From the NCBI RefSeq assembly GCF_014649495.1, contig NZ_BMTD01000004.1, forward strand, positions 372,001 through 436,000: 64,000 nucleotides of DNA, in the 5' to 3' direction. The stretch is from Streptomyces filipinensis (GTDB taxonomy: Bacteria; Actinomycetota; Actinomycetes; Streptomycetales; Streptomycetaceae). Shown in pieces: positions 35,413 to 43,779 of this stretch. Below the pieces are notes generated by a model. The model ran no database searches. It was not told the origin of the DNA and saw only the letters and a list, made by a program, of their open reading frames with translations. Position 1 is the stretch's first letter. Every line of letters begins with the position of its first letter. Position numbers and translations under genes: made by a program.

Positions 35413-36096
35413 ATGGGAGTGCGGCTCATGGTCGTGGACGACCATCGCCTGCTCGCGGAAGCGCTGGCGTCGGCGCTCAAGCTGCGCGGGCACCGGGTGC
35501 TCGCCGCGGCGGCACCGGCCGCGGGCGCGGCGGACCTGGTGATCGCGCGGGCGCCGGAGGTGTGCCTGCTGGGTACGGCGGCGCCGGCCGAGCCGGGCGT
35601 GTTCGACCCGGTGGTGAAGATCAAGCGGGAGCGGCCGCAGGTGGCGGTGCTGGTGCTCGGCCCGGTGCCGTCGCCGCGCGGGATCGCGGCGGCCTTCGCG
35701 GCCGGGGCGTCGGGGTACGTACGGCACGACGAGCGGATCGAGGGTGTCGAGCGGGCGATCATGAAGGCGCGGTCGGGGGAGGCGGCGGTGGCTCCGCAGC
35801 TGCTGCAGGGGGCGTTCGGGGAGCTGCTCAATCCCGCCGCGCAGCCCGATGACGAGGCCCAGCGGCTGCTGTCGGTGCTGACGCCGCGGGAGGTGGAGGT
35901 GCTGGTGCGGGTGGCCGACGGGGAGGACACGCGGCTGATCGCCGCCGGGATGGGGATCGCGCCGAGTACGGCGCGGACGCATGTGCAGCGGGTGCTGATG
36001 AAGCTGGGGGTGGGGTCGCGGCTGGAGGCGGCGGCACTGGCCGCGCGGACAGGCCTGCTGGACCGGGCGGGCCCGCTGAACCCCGGCCCGGACTAG
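35413..36096 (+). CDS. LuxR-type regulator with degenerate receiver domain
   Basis: 227-residue protein with a receiver-like N-terminus (VRLMVVDDHRLLAEAL) and a LuxR/NarL helix-turn-helix at about 150-215 (LTPREVEVLVRVADGEDTRLIAAGMG). The receiver keeps the acidic DD pair, but the phospho-acceptor position reads VCLLGTAAP (Gly instead of Asp) and the conserved Lys is Arg (GYVRHD). It therefore probably cannot be phosphorylated normally. No sensor kinase is adjacent. The ATG at 35413 is used; Shine-Dalgarno is poor. Targets unknown. Confidence 0.82.
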   Translation: MGVRLMVVDDHRLLAEALASALKLRGHRVLAAAAPAAGAADLVIARAPEVCLLGTAAPAEPGVFDPVVKIKRERPQVAVLVLGPVPSPRGIAAAFAAGASGYVRHDERIEGVERAIMKARSGEAAVAPQLLQGAFGELLNPAAQPDDEAQRLLSVLTPREVEVLVRVADGEDTRLIAAGMGIAPSTARTHVQRVLMKLGVGSRLEAAALAARTGLLDRAGPLNPGPD

Positions 36097-36135
36097 CCGC
36101 CCGAAGGGACGGCGGCGGTATGAACCCGGCGGCAC

Positions 36136-36212
36136 CGCAGTCCCCCGAGGGACGCGGGGACTTCGCGCAGTCCCCCAAGGGGCGCGGGGAACCGCGCGAG
36201 CAGCCACCACGA
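36136..36212. repeat. Streptomyces intergenic GGGGCGCGGGGAAC repeat, two tandem copies
   Basis: Two copies with 30-base period begin CGCAGTCCCCC at 36136 and 36166. The second continues into GGGGCGCGGGGAACCGCGCG, which folds as GCGCGG-GGAA-CCGCGC (36182-36197). This sequence is very common in Streptomyces genomes after genes (from memory). Here it separates the convergent regulator and small membrane protein genes and likely terminates both. Confidence 0.65.
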
Positions 36213-36267
36213 ACTCGCGGCCGGGGACGGCCCGCCGCCCTGCGGCAAAGCCGCCCCCGGCCGGCGT

Positions 36268-36618
36268 TCACTCCCCCGGCGAACCCTCCGGAGGAAGCTG
36301 CTGAGGCGCCACGGGCCGAAGCTTCAGCCAGGCCAGGAAGAAGATGCCCAGCAGGAGCATGCCGATCCCGGTCCACAGGTTGATGTTGACGCCCTGGGCC
36401 TTGTCGATGGCGGACCGGGAGTCGGTGATCCCGGTGATCGTGACGATGACGCCGTACAGGACGAACAGGCCGCCGATGATGCGGCGCAGGTCGAAGATGC
36501 GGGCCGCGGTCGCGGACTTGCCCTCCAGCTCGGTGACTTCCCGCTGGACGTCCTCCTCGCTGTAGTGGAAGGGCTCGTGGCCCTTGTGTGCGCGGTCGGA
36601 GTGCGCGTTGTCGCTCAT
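36268..36618 (-). CDS. Small two-TM membrane protein next to symporter
   Basis: 116-residue protein. The hydrophilic N-terminus (about 1-45, His/Glu-rich) is followed by two TMs (IIGGLFVLYGVIVTITGI and LWTGIGMLLLGIFFLAWL) and a short Pro-rich tail. It starts 21 bases after the stop of the Na+/solute symporter gene on the same strand, so it is probably co-transcribed and may be an accessory subunit. No named domain recognised. Confidence 0.78.
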   Translation of the reverse strand: MSDNAHSDRAHKGHEPFHYSEEDVQREVTELEGKSATAARIFDLRRIIGGLFVLYGVIVTITGITDSRSAIDKAQGVNINLWTGIGMLLLGIFFLAWLKLRPVAPQQLPPEGSPGE

Positions 36619-36639
36619 GGTTTCCTCGATCCTCCCGCG

Positions 36640-38331
36640 TCAGAACGAGAACGGGACGTAGCAGGCGGCGGCCAGCACGACCGCGCCCCAGCCCAGCAGG
36701 GCCGGCCTGCGGTACCAGGCGTCGTCGCCGGCGGCGGGCGGTTCGGACATGCCGGGGGAGCGGGTGCCGTAGACCAGCCCCTGCAGTTCCTGGGCCGGCT
36801 TCGGCTGGGTGAACAGGGACACGACGACCATCACGATCGCGCCGGCGACGAAGCCCGCGATCGCGGAGACGAAGTTGGCGCCCTGGTCGGAGGGGAGGGA
36901 GATGATGCCCTTCTTGTAGAACACGAAGTAGTTGATCATCGCCGCGGTCGTACCGGCGAGCAGACCCCAGAAGCCGGACTTGGCGGAGGCGCGCTTCCAG
37001 AACATGCCGACGATGAAGACGACGAACATCGGCACGTTGAAGAAGGAGAACAGCGTCTGCAGATAGCTCATGATGTTCGAGAACGAGGACGCCAGGAACG
37101 CCGTGCCGATCGAGGCGAACACGCCGATCACGGTGATCAGGCGGCCGAAGCGCACGTAGTACGCGTCCTCGCGGCCCCGCACCACGTACTTCGCCCAGAT
37201 GTCGTTGGTGAACACCGTGTTGAAGGACGACACGTTGGCCGCCATGCCCGCCATGAAGGCCGCCAGCAGACCGGTGACGGCGATGCCGAGCACACCGTTG
37301 GGCAGCAGCTCCTGCATCAGGTACGGGATGGCGTCGTTGTACTGGTAGCCGGAGGCCGGGGTGCCGAACTTCGGGACGATCGCGGCGGCCACCAGGCCCG
37401 GGATCATCACCAGGAAGACGATGAAGATCTTGGGGTAGGCGGCGATCAGCGGGGTCCGCTGCCCGGCGGAGAGGTTCTTCGCGGACAGGGCGCGCTGCAC
37501 CTCGGCGAAGTTGGTGGTCCAGTAGCCGAAGGAGAGCACGAAGCCGAGGCCGAGGACGATGGTCAGCCAGTTGGCGCCGAGCGGGTTGGCATGACCGATG
37601 CCGGTGCCGCCCCAGGCCGTGGTGAAGTCGGCGCCGTGCGTCGCGGTGAGCTTGTGGGTGAGCCCGTTCCAGCCGCCGACCTTCTTCAGGCCGAGGATGG
37701 TGATCGGGATGAGGGCGGCCAGGATCACGAAGAACTGCAGCACCTCGTTGTAGATCGCCGAGGACAGACCGCCCAGGGTGATGTACGCGAGCACGAACGC
37801 GCCGGCCACCACGATCGCGACCCACTGCGGCCAGCCCAGCAGCGCCTCGACGACGATCGCGAGGGCGTAGAGGTTGACGCCCGCGATCAGGATGGCGGCG
37901 AACGCGAACAGGATCGAACTGAGCAGGTGGGCGGCCCGGTCGAAGCGCAGCAGCAGGAACTCGGGGACCGAGCGGACCTTGCTGCCGTAGTAGAACGGCA
38001 TCATCACCAGGCCCAGGAAGACCATGGCGGGGATGGCGCCGATCCAGTACCAGTGCACGGTGTAGGCGCCGTACTGGGCGCTGTTCGCGGCCATGCCCAG
38101 GATCTCGGTGGCCGCCAGGTTCGCCGAGATGAAGGCGAGGCCGGTGATCCAGGCGGGCAGCGAGCGTCCGGAGAGGAAGAAGTCGAGGCTGGTCTTCACC
38201 GAGCGGCGGGCCGCGAAGCCGATGCCCAGGACGACGACGAAGTAGATCGCCAGGATCGTGTAGTCCAGCCAGTTGGTGGGGAGCCGTAGCTGCGCCGCCA
38301 GATACACGGGGCTGTCTGTGGGGGTTTGCAT
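36640..38331 (-). CDS. Sodium:solute symporter (SSS family), likely galactose
   Basis: 563-residue SSS/SLC5-type transporter with about 14 TMs (LeuT-like core). Visible SSS segments are FFLSGRSLPAWITGLAFISANLAA, an early TM containing AIYFVVVLGIGFAARRS, and GYWTTNFAEVQRALSAK with the sodium-site region, resembling vSGLT/SGLT sugar transporters. It is divergent from galTEK over a 180-base regulatory region, which strongly suggests galactose as substrate. ATG at 38331. Confidence 0.85.
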   Translation of the reverse strand: MQTPTDSPVYLAAQLRLPTNWLDYTILAIYFVVVLGIGFAARRSVKTSLDFFLSGRSLPAWITGLAFISANLAATEILGMAANSAQYGAYTVHWYWIGAIPAMVFLGLVMMPFYYGSKVRSVPEFLLLRFDRAAHLLSSILFAFAAILIAGVNLYALAIVVEALLGWPQWVAIVVAGAFVLAYITLGGLSSAIYNEVLQFFVILAALIPITILGLKKVGGWNGLTHKLTATHGADFTTAWGGTGIGHANPLGANWLTIVLGLGFVLSFGYWTTNFAEVQRALSAKNLSAGQRTPLIAAYPKIFIVFLVMIPGLVAAAIVPKFGTPASGYQYNDAIPYLMQELLPNGVLGIAVTGLLAAFMAGMAANVSSFNTVFTNDIWAKYVVRGREDAYYVRFGRLITVIGVFASIGTAFLASSFSNIMSYLQTLFSFFNVPMFVVFIVGMFWKRASAKSGFWGLLAGTTAAMINYFVFYKKGIISLPSDQGANFVSAIAGFVAGAIVMVVVSLFTQPKPAQELQGLVYGTRSPGMSEPPAAGDDAWYRRPALLGWGAVVLAAACYVPFSF

Positions 38332-38383
38332 GAGAACTCGCTTCGTTGCGCGAACTGATCCAGAGCGGAACCTACGTCTCCGC

Positions 38384-38475
38384 GTTCAGATATTGAACAC
38401 TTCTGTTGGTGTTCTTTGTTTGATTGTGATGAAGCCCGAGGTTGTGAGGTTGTGGTCTGTTATGTTTGATTGTGT
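38384..38475. promoter_or_regulatory. gal regulatory region: operator repeats between symporter and galT
   Basis: AT-rich island in the 180-base divergent region. It holds overlapping inverted repeats GTTCA-GATAT-TGAAC (38384-38398) and GAACAC-N8-GTGTTC (38395-38414). TGTTTGATTGTG occurs twice (38417-38428, 38463-38474), and TTGTGN hexamers lie at 38424, 38442, 38450 and 38470. The S. lividans galP1 promoter is known to use a multi-hexamer operator; these repeats are probably its equivalent. Promoter hexamers were not assigned with confidence. Confidence 0.6.
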
Positions 38476-38511
38476 TGAGTGATTGGGTGCGGGGTGTAGA
38501 GGAGTCCGGCG

Positions 38512-39573
38512 TTGAAGAAGACCTCGACACGGCTGGCCGACGGTCGTGAGCTGATCTACTACGACCTGCGGGACGACGCCGTGCGCGACGCCGTCGACCG
38601 ACGACCGCTGGACCGTACGGTCACCACCTCCGAGATCCGCCGTGACGTGCTGCTCGGCGACTCGGTCGCCGTCGCCTCGCACCGGCAGGGCCGCACGTAC
38701 CATCCGCCGGCCGACCAGTGCCCCCTGTGCCCCACGCGGGGCGACCGGCTCAGCGAGATCCCGGACTCGTCGTACGACGTCGTCGTCTTCGAGAACCGGT
38801 TCCCCTCCCTCGCCGGCGACTCCGGCCGCTGCGAGGTCGTCTGCTTCACGTCCGACCACGACGCCTCCTTCGCGGACCTGACCGCCGAGCAGGCGCGCCT
38901 GGTGCTCGACGCGTGGACGGACCGCACGTCGGAGCTGTCGCACCTGCCCGCCGTCGAGCAGGTCTTCTGTTTCGAGAACCGCGGTGCCGAGATCGGTGTG
39001 ACCCTGGGCCACCCGCACGGGCAGATCTACGCCTACCCCTTCACCACCCCGCGCACCGCGCTGATGCTCCGCTCGCTCGCCGCGCACCAGGAGGCCACCG
39101 GCGGCGAGAACCTCTTCGACGCCGTCGTGGAGCGGGAACTGACCGGGGAACGGGTCGTCCTTGAGGGTGAACACTGGGTCGCGTTCGTGCCGTACGCCGC
39201 GCACTGGCCGTACGAGGTCCACCTGTACCCGAAGCGGCGCGTCCCCGACCTGCTCGCGCTGGACGAGGCGGCACGCACAGAATTCCCCCAGGTCTATCTG
39301 GAACTCTTGAGGCGCTTCGACCGGATCTTCGGCACCGGTGAGCCTCCGACGCCGTACATCGCGGCCTGGCACCAGGCCCCGTTCGGCGCGCTGGAGGAGT
39401 TCGACGGTGTGACGCGCGACGACTTCGCGCTCCACCTCGAGCTTTTCACCATCCGCCGCACTTCCGGCAAGCTGAAGTTTCTCGCGGGTTCCGAGTCCGG
39501 CATGAGCGTGTTCATCAACGATGTGCCGCCGGAGCGCGCGGCCGAGCGACTGCGAGAGGTAGCGAGTTCATGA
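38512..39573 (+). CDS. galT: Galactose-1-phosphate uridylyltransferase
   Basis: 353-residue GalT, transferring UMP between UDP-glucose and galactose-1-phosphate (Leloir pathway). The nucleophile His169 is in [11 protein letters not shown]. Zinc-site cysteines (CPLCP) lie near residue 70, and the C-terminal segment [19 protein letters not shown] is conserved. The start is a TTG with GAGGAG seven bases upstream; no ATG/GTG fits better. It overlaps galE by four bases (ATGA). Confidence 0.93.
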   Translation: MKKTSTRLADGRELIYYDLRDDAVRDAVDRRPLDRTVTTSEIRRDVLLGDSVAVASHRQGRTYHPPADQCPLCPTRGDRLSEIPDSSYDVVVFENRFPSLAGDSGRCEVVCFTSDHDASFADLTAEQARLVLDAWTDRTSELSHLPAVEQVFCFENRGAEIGVTLGHPHGQIYAYPFTTPRTALMLRSLAAHQEATGGENLFDAVVERELTGERVVLEGEHWVAFVPYAAHWPYEVHLYPKRRVPDLLALDEAARTEFPQVYLELLRRFDRIFGTGEPPTPYIAAWHQAPFGALEEFDGVTRDDFALHLELFTIRRTSGKLKFLAGSESGMSVFINDVPPERAAERLREVASS

Positions 39574-40541
39574 AGTACCTGGTGACGGGTGGCGCGGGTT
39601 ACGTCGGCAGTGTCGTGGCCCAGTACCTGCTGGAGGCCGGCCACGAGGTCACCGTCCTCGACAACCTCTCCACCGGCTTCCGCGAGGGCGTGCCGGCGGG
39701 CGCCGCGTTCATCGAGGGCGACATCCGCGACGCCGCCAAGTGGCTCGACCCCTCCTACGGCGGCGTGCTGCACTTCGCCGCGTTCTCGCAGGTCGGCGAG
39801 TCGGTGGTGAAGCCGGAGAAGTACTGGGACAACAATGTCGCCGGCTCCATGGCGCTGCTCGGCGCGATGCGCGACGCGGGCGTGCGCACGCTCGTCTTCT
39901 CCTCCACGGCGGCGACCTACGGCGAGCCGGAGCAGGTCCCGATCGAGGAGAGCGCGCCGACCCGGCCGACCAATCCCTACGGCGCCTCCAAGCTGGCCGT
40001 CGACCACATGATCACCAGCGAGGCGAACGCCCACGGCCTGGCGGCGGTGTCCCTGCGCTACTTCAACGTGGCCGGCGCCTACGGCGCCCAGGGGGAGCGC
40101 CACGACCCCGAGTCCCACCTCATCCCGCTGGTCCTCCAGGTCGCCCAGGGCCGCCGCGACGCGATCTCCGTCTACGGCGACGACTACCCCACCCCGGACG
40201 GCACCTGCGTGCGCGACTACATCCACGTCGCGGACCTCGCCGAGGCCCACCTGCTGGCCCTGACCGCCGCGCGGCCCGGCGAGCACCTGATCTGCAACCT
40301 CGGCAACGGCAACGGCTTCTCCGTGCGCCAGGTCATCGAGACCGTCCGCGAGGTCACCGGCCACCCGATCCCCGAGGTGATCGCCTCGCGCCGGGGCGGC
40401 GACCCCGCGGTGCTGGTCGCCTCGGCGGACACCGCCCGCGAGAAACTGGGCTGGAACCCGTCCCGCGCGTCCCTCGCGGGCATCGTCGCGGACGCGTGGG
40501 AGTTCGCACAGGGCATCGAGAAGTCTGCAAGGGAGCACTAG
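39570..40541 (+). CDS. galE: UDP-glucose 4-epimerase
   Basis: 323-residue extended SDR epimerase, interconverting UDP-galactose and UDP-glucose. NAD motif TGGAGYVGS starts at residue 6. Catalytic Tyr137 and Lys141 are in [11 protein letters not shown], with SSTAATYG carrying the Ser. The ATG overlaps the galT stop, and its TAG shares one base with the galK GTG (TAGTG). It is the middle gene of the galTEK operon. Confidence 0.94.
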   Translation: MKYLVTGGAGYVGSVVAQYLLEAGHEVTVLDNLSTGFREGVPAGAAFIEGDIRDAAKWLDPSYGGVLHFAAFSQVGESVVKPEKYWDNNVAGSMALLGAMRDAGVRTLVFSSTAATYGEPEQVPIEESAPTRPTNPYGASKLAVDHMITSEANAHGLAAVSLRYFNVAGAYGAQGERHDPESHLIPLVLQVAQGRRDAISVYGDDYPTPDGTCVRDYIHVADLAEAHLLALTAARPGEHLICNLGNGNGFSVRQVIETVREVTGHPIPEVIASRRGGDPAVLVASADTAREKLGWNPSRASLAGIVADAWEFAQGIEKSAREH

Positions 40542-41695
40542 TGGGGGCACAGCAGGTCGCGGAGCGCTTCACCGAGCTGTACGGCGCGGAGCCGGAGGGG
40601 GTGTGGGCGGCCCCGGGCCGGGTCAACCTGATCGGCGAGCACACCGACTACAACGACGGCTTCGTGATGCCGTTCGCGCTGCCGCAGCAGGCGATCGCGG
40701 CGGTCTCCCGCCGCACCGACGGGATCCTGCGCCTGCACTCGGCGGACATCGAGGGCGGCGTGGTGGAACTGCCGCCGGACGCCCTGGAGCCCGGCCGCGA
40801 CACGGACTGGACGGCGTACCCGGCGGGCGTGGCCTGGGCGCTGCGCGAGGCGGGCCACGGCGTGACCGGCGCGGACGTCCACCTGTCCTCGACGGTCCCG
40901 ACGGGCGCGGGCCTTTCGTCGTCGGCGGCCCTGGAGGTGGTGATCGCGCTCGCGCTCGACGACCTGTACGGACTGGGCCTGCCCGGCTGGAAGCTCGCCC
41001 GGCTGTGCCAGCGCGCCGAGAACGTCTACGTCGGCGCGCCGACCGGCATCATGGACCAGACGGCGTCGGCCTGCTGCGAGCAGGGGCACGCGCTGTTCCT
41101 GGACACCCGTGACCTGTCCCAGCAGCAGATCCCCTTCGACCTCGCGGCCGAGGGCCTGCGCCTGCTCGTCGTGGACACCCAGGTCAAGCACGCCCACAGC
41201 GGCGGCGAGTACGGCAAGCGCCGCGCGGGCTGCGAGAAGGGCGCCGCCCTGCTCGGCGTCGACGCGCTGCGGGACATCCCGTACGCCGGCCTGGACGCGG
41301 CGCTGGCCCGGCTCGGCGACGAGGAGGAGGTACGCCGCCTGGTCCGGCACGTGGTGACGGAGGACGAGCGGGTCGAGCGGACGGTGGCCCTCCTGCGCGC
41401 CGGCGACACCCGCGCCATCGGCCCCGTCCTGACCGAGGGCCACGCCTCGCTGCGCGACGACTTCCGCGTCTCCTGCCCCGAACTGGATCTGGTGGTGGAC
41501 ACGGCCCTGTCCGCCGGCGCCCTGGGCGCCCGGATGACCGGTGGCGGCTTCGGCGGCTCGGCGATCGTCCTGGCGGAGGCCACGGACGTCGACACCCTCA
41601 CCAAGACGGTCGAGGAGGCCTTCGCGGCGGCGGGCCGCACGGCCCCCCGCGTCTTCGAGGCGGTGCCGTCGGCGGGGGCGCGGCGCTTGGTCTGA
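40541..41695 (+). CDS. galK: Galactokinase
   Basis: 384-residue GHMP kinase. The galactokinase signature GRVNLIGEHTDYNDGFV is near the N-terminus, ATP loop VPTGAGLSSSAALEV is in the middle, and the C-terminal MTGGGFGGSAIVL motif is present. It phosphorylates galactose at C1 with ATP. GTG start overlaps the galE stop by one base. Last gene of the operon; a perfect 13-base hairpin follows. Confidence 0.94.
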   Translation: MGAQQVAERFTELYGAEPEGVWAAPGRVNLIGEHTDYNDGFVMPFALPQQAIAAVSRRTDGILRLHSADIEGGVVELPPDALEPGRDTDWTAYPAGVAWALREAGHGVTGADVHLSSTVPTGAGLSSSAALEVVIALALDDLYGLGLPGWKLARLCQRAENVYVGAPTGIMDQTASACCEQGHALFLDTRDLSQQQIPFDLAAEGLRLLVVDTQVKHAHSGGEYGKRRAGCEKGAALLGVDALRDIPYAGLDAALARLGDEEEVRRLVRHVVTEDERVERTVALLRAGDTRAIGPVLTEGHASLRDDFRVSCPELDLVVDTALSAGALGARMTGGGFGGSAIVLAEATDVDTLTKTVEEAFAAAGRTAPRVFEAVPSAGARRLV

Positions 41696-41710
41696 TCGTG
41701 CGCTACCGTC

Positions 41711-41740
41711 GTCAGCCCCGCACGCGGGTGCGGGGCTGAC
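41711..41740 (+). terminator. galTEK terminator
   Basis: Perfect 13-base stem (41711-41723 with 41728-41740) with a GCGG tetraloop, 15 bases after galK, followed by GCTCTTTC, which gives a weak T-run. Confidence 0.88.
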
Positions 41741-41764
41741 GCTCTTTCACGGGAGGCGTGGCGG

Positions 41765-42256
41765 ATGCAGGCCGACGAGATACGGTCCCGCTTCGACGGC
41801 CGGGGCCAGGTCGAACTCCGCCTCGGCACGGGGCACAGAGCGCTGGCCGAGCGGATCGCGCACGCGCTCGGGTACCGGCTGGTCCTGGCCGAGCAGCTGA
41901 GCGGCCCGAGCGCTGTGCTGCTCGGCTACCGCGGCCCCGTCACCGTGCGGCTGCTCTTCCGGCGCGACGACGACCCCCGGGCCCGCCGCCGGGCGGAGCG
42001 GACCATCGAGCGGCTGCGGGCGGGCGGCCCGGTGCTGGCGGACGACGAGCCGCCGCCGCCCCCGCCGCCCCCTCCCGCTCCGGCGCCGCCGCTGACGCCC
42101 CGGCCGCCGCAACCCCGTCCGCGGCGCTCGCTGGAACCCCAGCCCCCGCCACCGGTGGGCGCGCCCCGGCCGCGGATCCCGCCCCGGCCACCCTGTCCGC
42201 CACCGCCACCGCCCCCGGCCCCGCCGGGCCCGTCCCGGGCTCGAAGGCCGCGATGA
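41765..42256 (+). CDS. Hypothetical protein with polyproline C-terminus
   Basis: 163-residue protein. The first 95 residues look like a small alpha/beta domain (VELRLGTGHRALAERIAHALG; VTVRLLFRRDDDPRARRRAERTIERL). The rest is almost purely Pro/Arg/Ala with runs of nine Pro, and one Cys. No signal peptide or TM. GGGAGG lies at 41750-41755. No family recognised. The polyproline runs would need EF-P for translation. The 3' part could be non-functional drift, but codon usage remains typical. Confidence 0.6.
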   Translation: MQADEIRSRFDGRGQVELRLGTGHRALAERIAHALGYRLVLAEQLSGPSAVLLGYRGPVTVRLLFRRDDDPRARRRAERTIERLRAGGPVLADDEPPPPPPPPPAPAPPLTPRPPQPRPRRSLEPQPPPPVGAPRPRIPPRPPCPPPPPPPAPPGPSRARRPR

Positions 42257-42261
42257 CCCCG

Positions 42262-42702
42262 TCAGACCAGCCGCTTCGTCAGCGTGTACTCCGTGATCCC
42301 CGGCGGATAGTCGGGGATCACGCCCACCACCTCGTAGCCGTGCTTCCGGTAGAACGCGGGGGCCTGGAAGTCCCAGGTCTCCAGGCGGGAGGCCGTGCAG
42401 CCGCGGCCGGCGGCGATGCGCTCGGCCTCGGCGAGCAGACGTGAGCCCAGTCCGGTGCCGCGGTGCACGGCGTCGACCCACAGGTAGGTGATGTGCAGCC
42501 AGGTCGCCCAGGTGTGGCCGACCAGGCCGCCGGCCAGCTCGCCGGAGGAGTCCAGTGCCCAGACGTGGAGGGGGACGTCGCGTTCGGCGGGGGTGCCGCG
42601 CAGGGCCGCCAGCACCGGGGACGCCGCCGTGTTGGTGTCCCGCAGCCGCGAGCGGAGCAGATCACGTCGGACTTTGTCGACTTCCGCCTCAATACGAAAC
42701 AT
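42262..42702 (-). CDS. GNAT family N-acetyltransferase
   Basis: 146-residue acetyltransferase fold. The acetyl-CoA loop (motif A) is HRGTGLGSRLLAEAERIA, preceded by ITYLWVDAVHR. Motif B includes TWDFQAPAFYRKHGYEVVG. The ATG at 42702 is chosen, though an ATG at 42714 is in frame (MVCR); neither has a good ribosome site. Convergent with the 163-residue gene, five bases apart. Substrate unknown. Confidence 0.82.
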   Translation of the reverse strand: MFRIEAEVDKVRRDLLRSRLRDTNTAASPVLAALRGTPAERDVPLHVWALDSSGELAGGLVGHTWATWLHITYLWVDAVHRGTGLGSRLLAEAERIAAGRGCTASRLETWDFQAPAFYRKHGYEVVGVIPDYPPGITEYTLTKRLV

Positions 42703-42783
42703 GCGGCACACCATAAACGCGCCGGACGGCCAGTTCTGTAAATCTCCTTCCGCAGCGTGCTCCCATCCGTACTCTGAGGAACA

Positions 42784-42911
42784 GCACCGGTGGGGGCCGG
42801 TGCCGATCAGGGGGCGAGACAGGCGGGTACGACACCCGCGGTGGGGGTAGCAGTTTCCGCGACGGCGGCGGCCGTGCGGCGCGCGTCCTTCCCGTGGGGT
42901 GTCGTACCCGC
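42784..42911 (+). promoter_or_regulatory. Structured leader before LuxR-type regulator
   Basis: The 309-base gap before 43012 contains a 7-base hairpin (42784-42803). It also has a perfect 15-base inverted repeat, GCGGGTACGACACCC (42823-42837) with its complement at 42897-42911, enclosing 59 bases. The repeats could fold the 5' leader into a large stem or act as paired protein sites. No known riboswitch is recognised. The remainder, 42912-43011, shows nothing beyond a GGGGAAGGGGG ribosome site. Confidence 0.5.
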
Positions 42912-43011
42912 GCGGTCGTCGTTCTCCCTTGCGGACCGGCTGCTGGCGGCCGGGCCCTTTCCGGACCTTGGTTGTCCCCTGCTCCGCGCGGAGCCTGGGG
43001 AAGGGGGTTAC

Positions 43012-43779
43012 GTGGTTCGTATCCGAGTCCTGGTCGTCGACGACCACCGCATCTTCGCCGAGTCGCTCGCCGCCGCCCTGGCCGCCGAGCCCGACGTCGA
43101 CGTCTTCGCCGCCGGCAGCGGCCCCGCCGCGCTGCGCTGCCTGGAGCGGGCGGCCGGTGAGGGCCGCCGCTACGACGTCCTCCTCGTCGACGCCGACCTG
43201 GGCGGCAACGTCCCCGGCACCCGGCCGGCCGTGCCCGTGCAGGAGGGCGACGAGGAGGGGCTGGTCGACGGGATCTCGCTGGTCGCGGGCGTGCGCACCG
43301 CCCAGCCCGCCGTGCGGATCGTCGTGCTCGCCGAGAAGGACGATCCCCGGCGGGCGGCGCTCGCGCTGCAGGCCGGCGCCTCGGGCTGGGTCGCCAAGGA
43401 CTGCTCGCTGTCCCGGCTGCTGACGGTGATCCGGGGCGTGCTGCGCGACGAGACCCATCTGCCGCCCGCCCTGCTCACGGGCGTACTGCGGGAACTGACC
43501 GCGGCCCGCCGGCACCGCAGCGAGAGCGAGCGGCTGGTGGAGTCGCTCACCCCGCGCGAGCGGGAGGTGCTGCGCTGCATGGTCGCGGGGCTGGGCAGGA
43601 AAGCCGTCGCCGAGCGGCTGTTCCTCTCCCCGCACACCGTGCGCACCCACATGCAGAACGTCCTCGGCAAACTCGGCGTCCACTCCACGCTGGCCGCTGT
43701 GGCACTCGCCCGCCGCGCCGGCGTCGGCCCGGCCGACCTAGCCGGGGATGTTGTCGAACGGGGCGGTCAGCTGGCGTAG
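43012..43779 (+). CDS. LuxR/NarL-type response regulator, orphan
   Basis: 255-residue response regulator. Receiver: VRIRVLVVDDHRIFAESL at the start, phospho-acceptor Asp in YDVLLVDADLGG, and Lys in GWVAKDCS. An unusual insert of about 20 residues follows the Asp (PGTRPAVPVQEGDEEGLVDG). HTH: LTPREREVLRCMVAGLGRKAVAERLFLSPHTVRTHMQNVL. GTG start with GGGGAAGGGGG upstream. No kinase is adjacent. Its 3' end overlaps the convergent MarR gene by 42 bases. Confidence 0.85.
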   Translation: MVRIRVLVVDDHRIFAESLAAALAAEPDVDVFAAGSGPAALRCLERAAGEGRRYDVLLVDADLGGNVPGTRPAVPVQEGDEEGLVDGISLVAGVRTAQPAVRIVVLAEKDDPRRAALALQAGASGWVAKDCSLSRLLTVIRGVLRDETHLPPALLTGVLRELTAARRHRSESERLVESLTPREREVLRCMVAGLGRKAVAERLFLSPHTVRTHMQNVLGKLGVHSTLAAVALARRAGVGPADLAGDVVERGGQLA

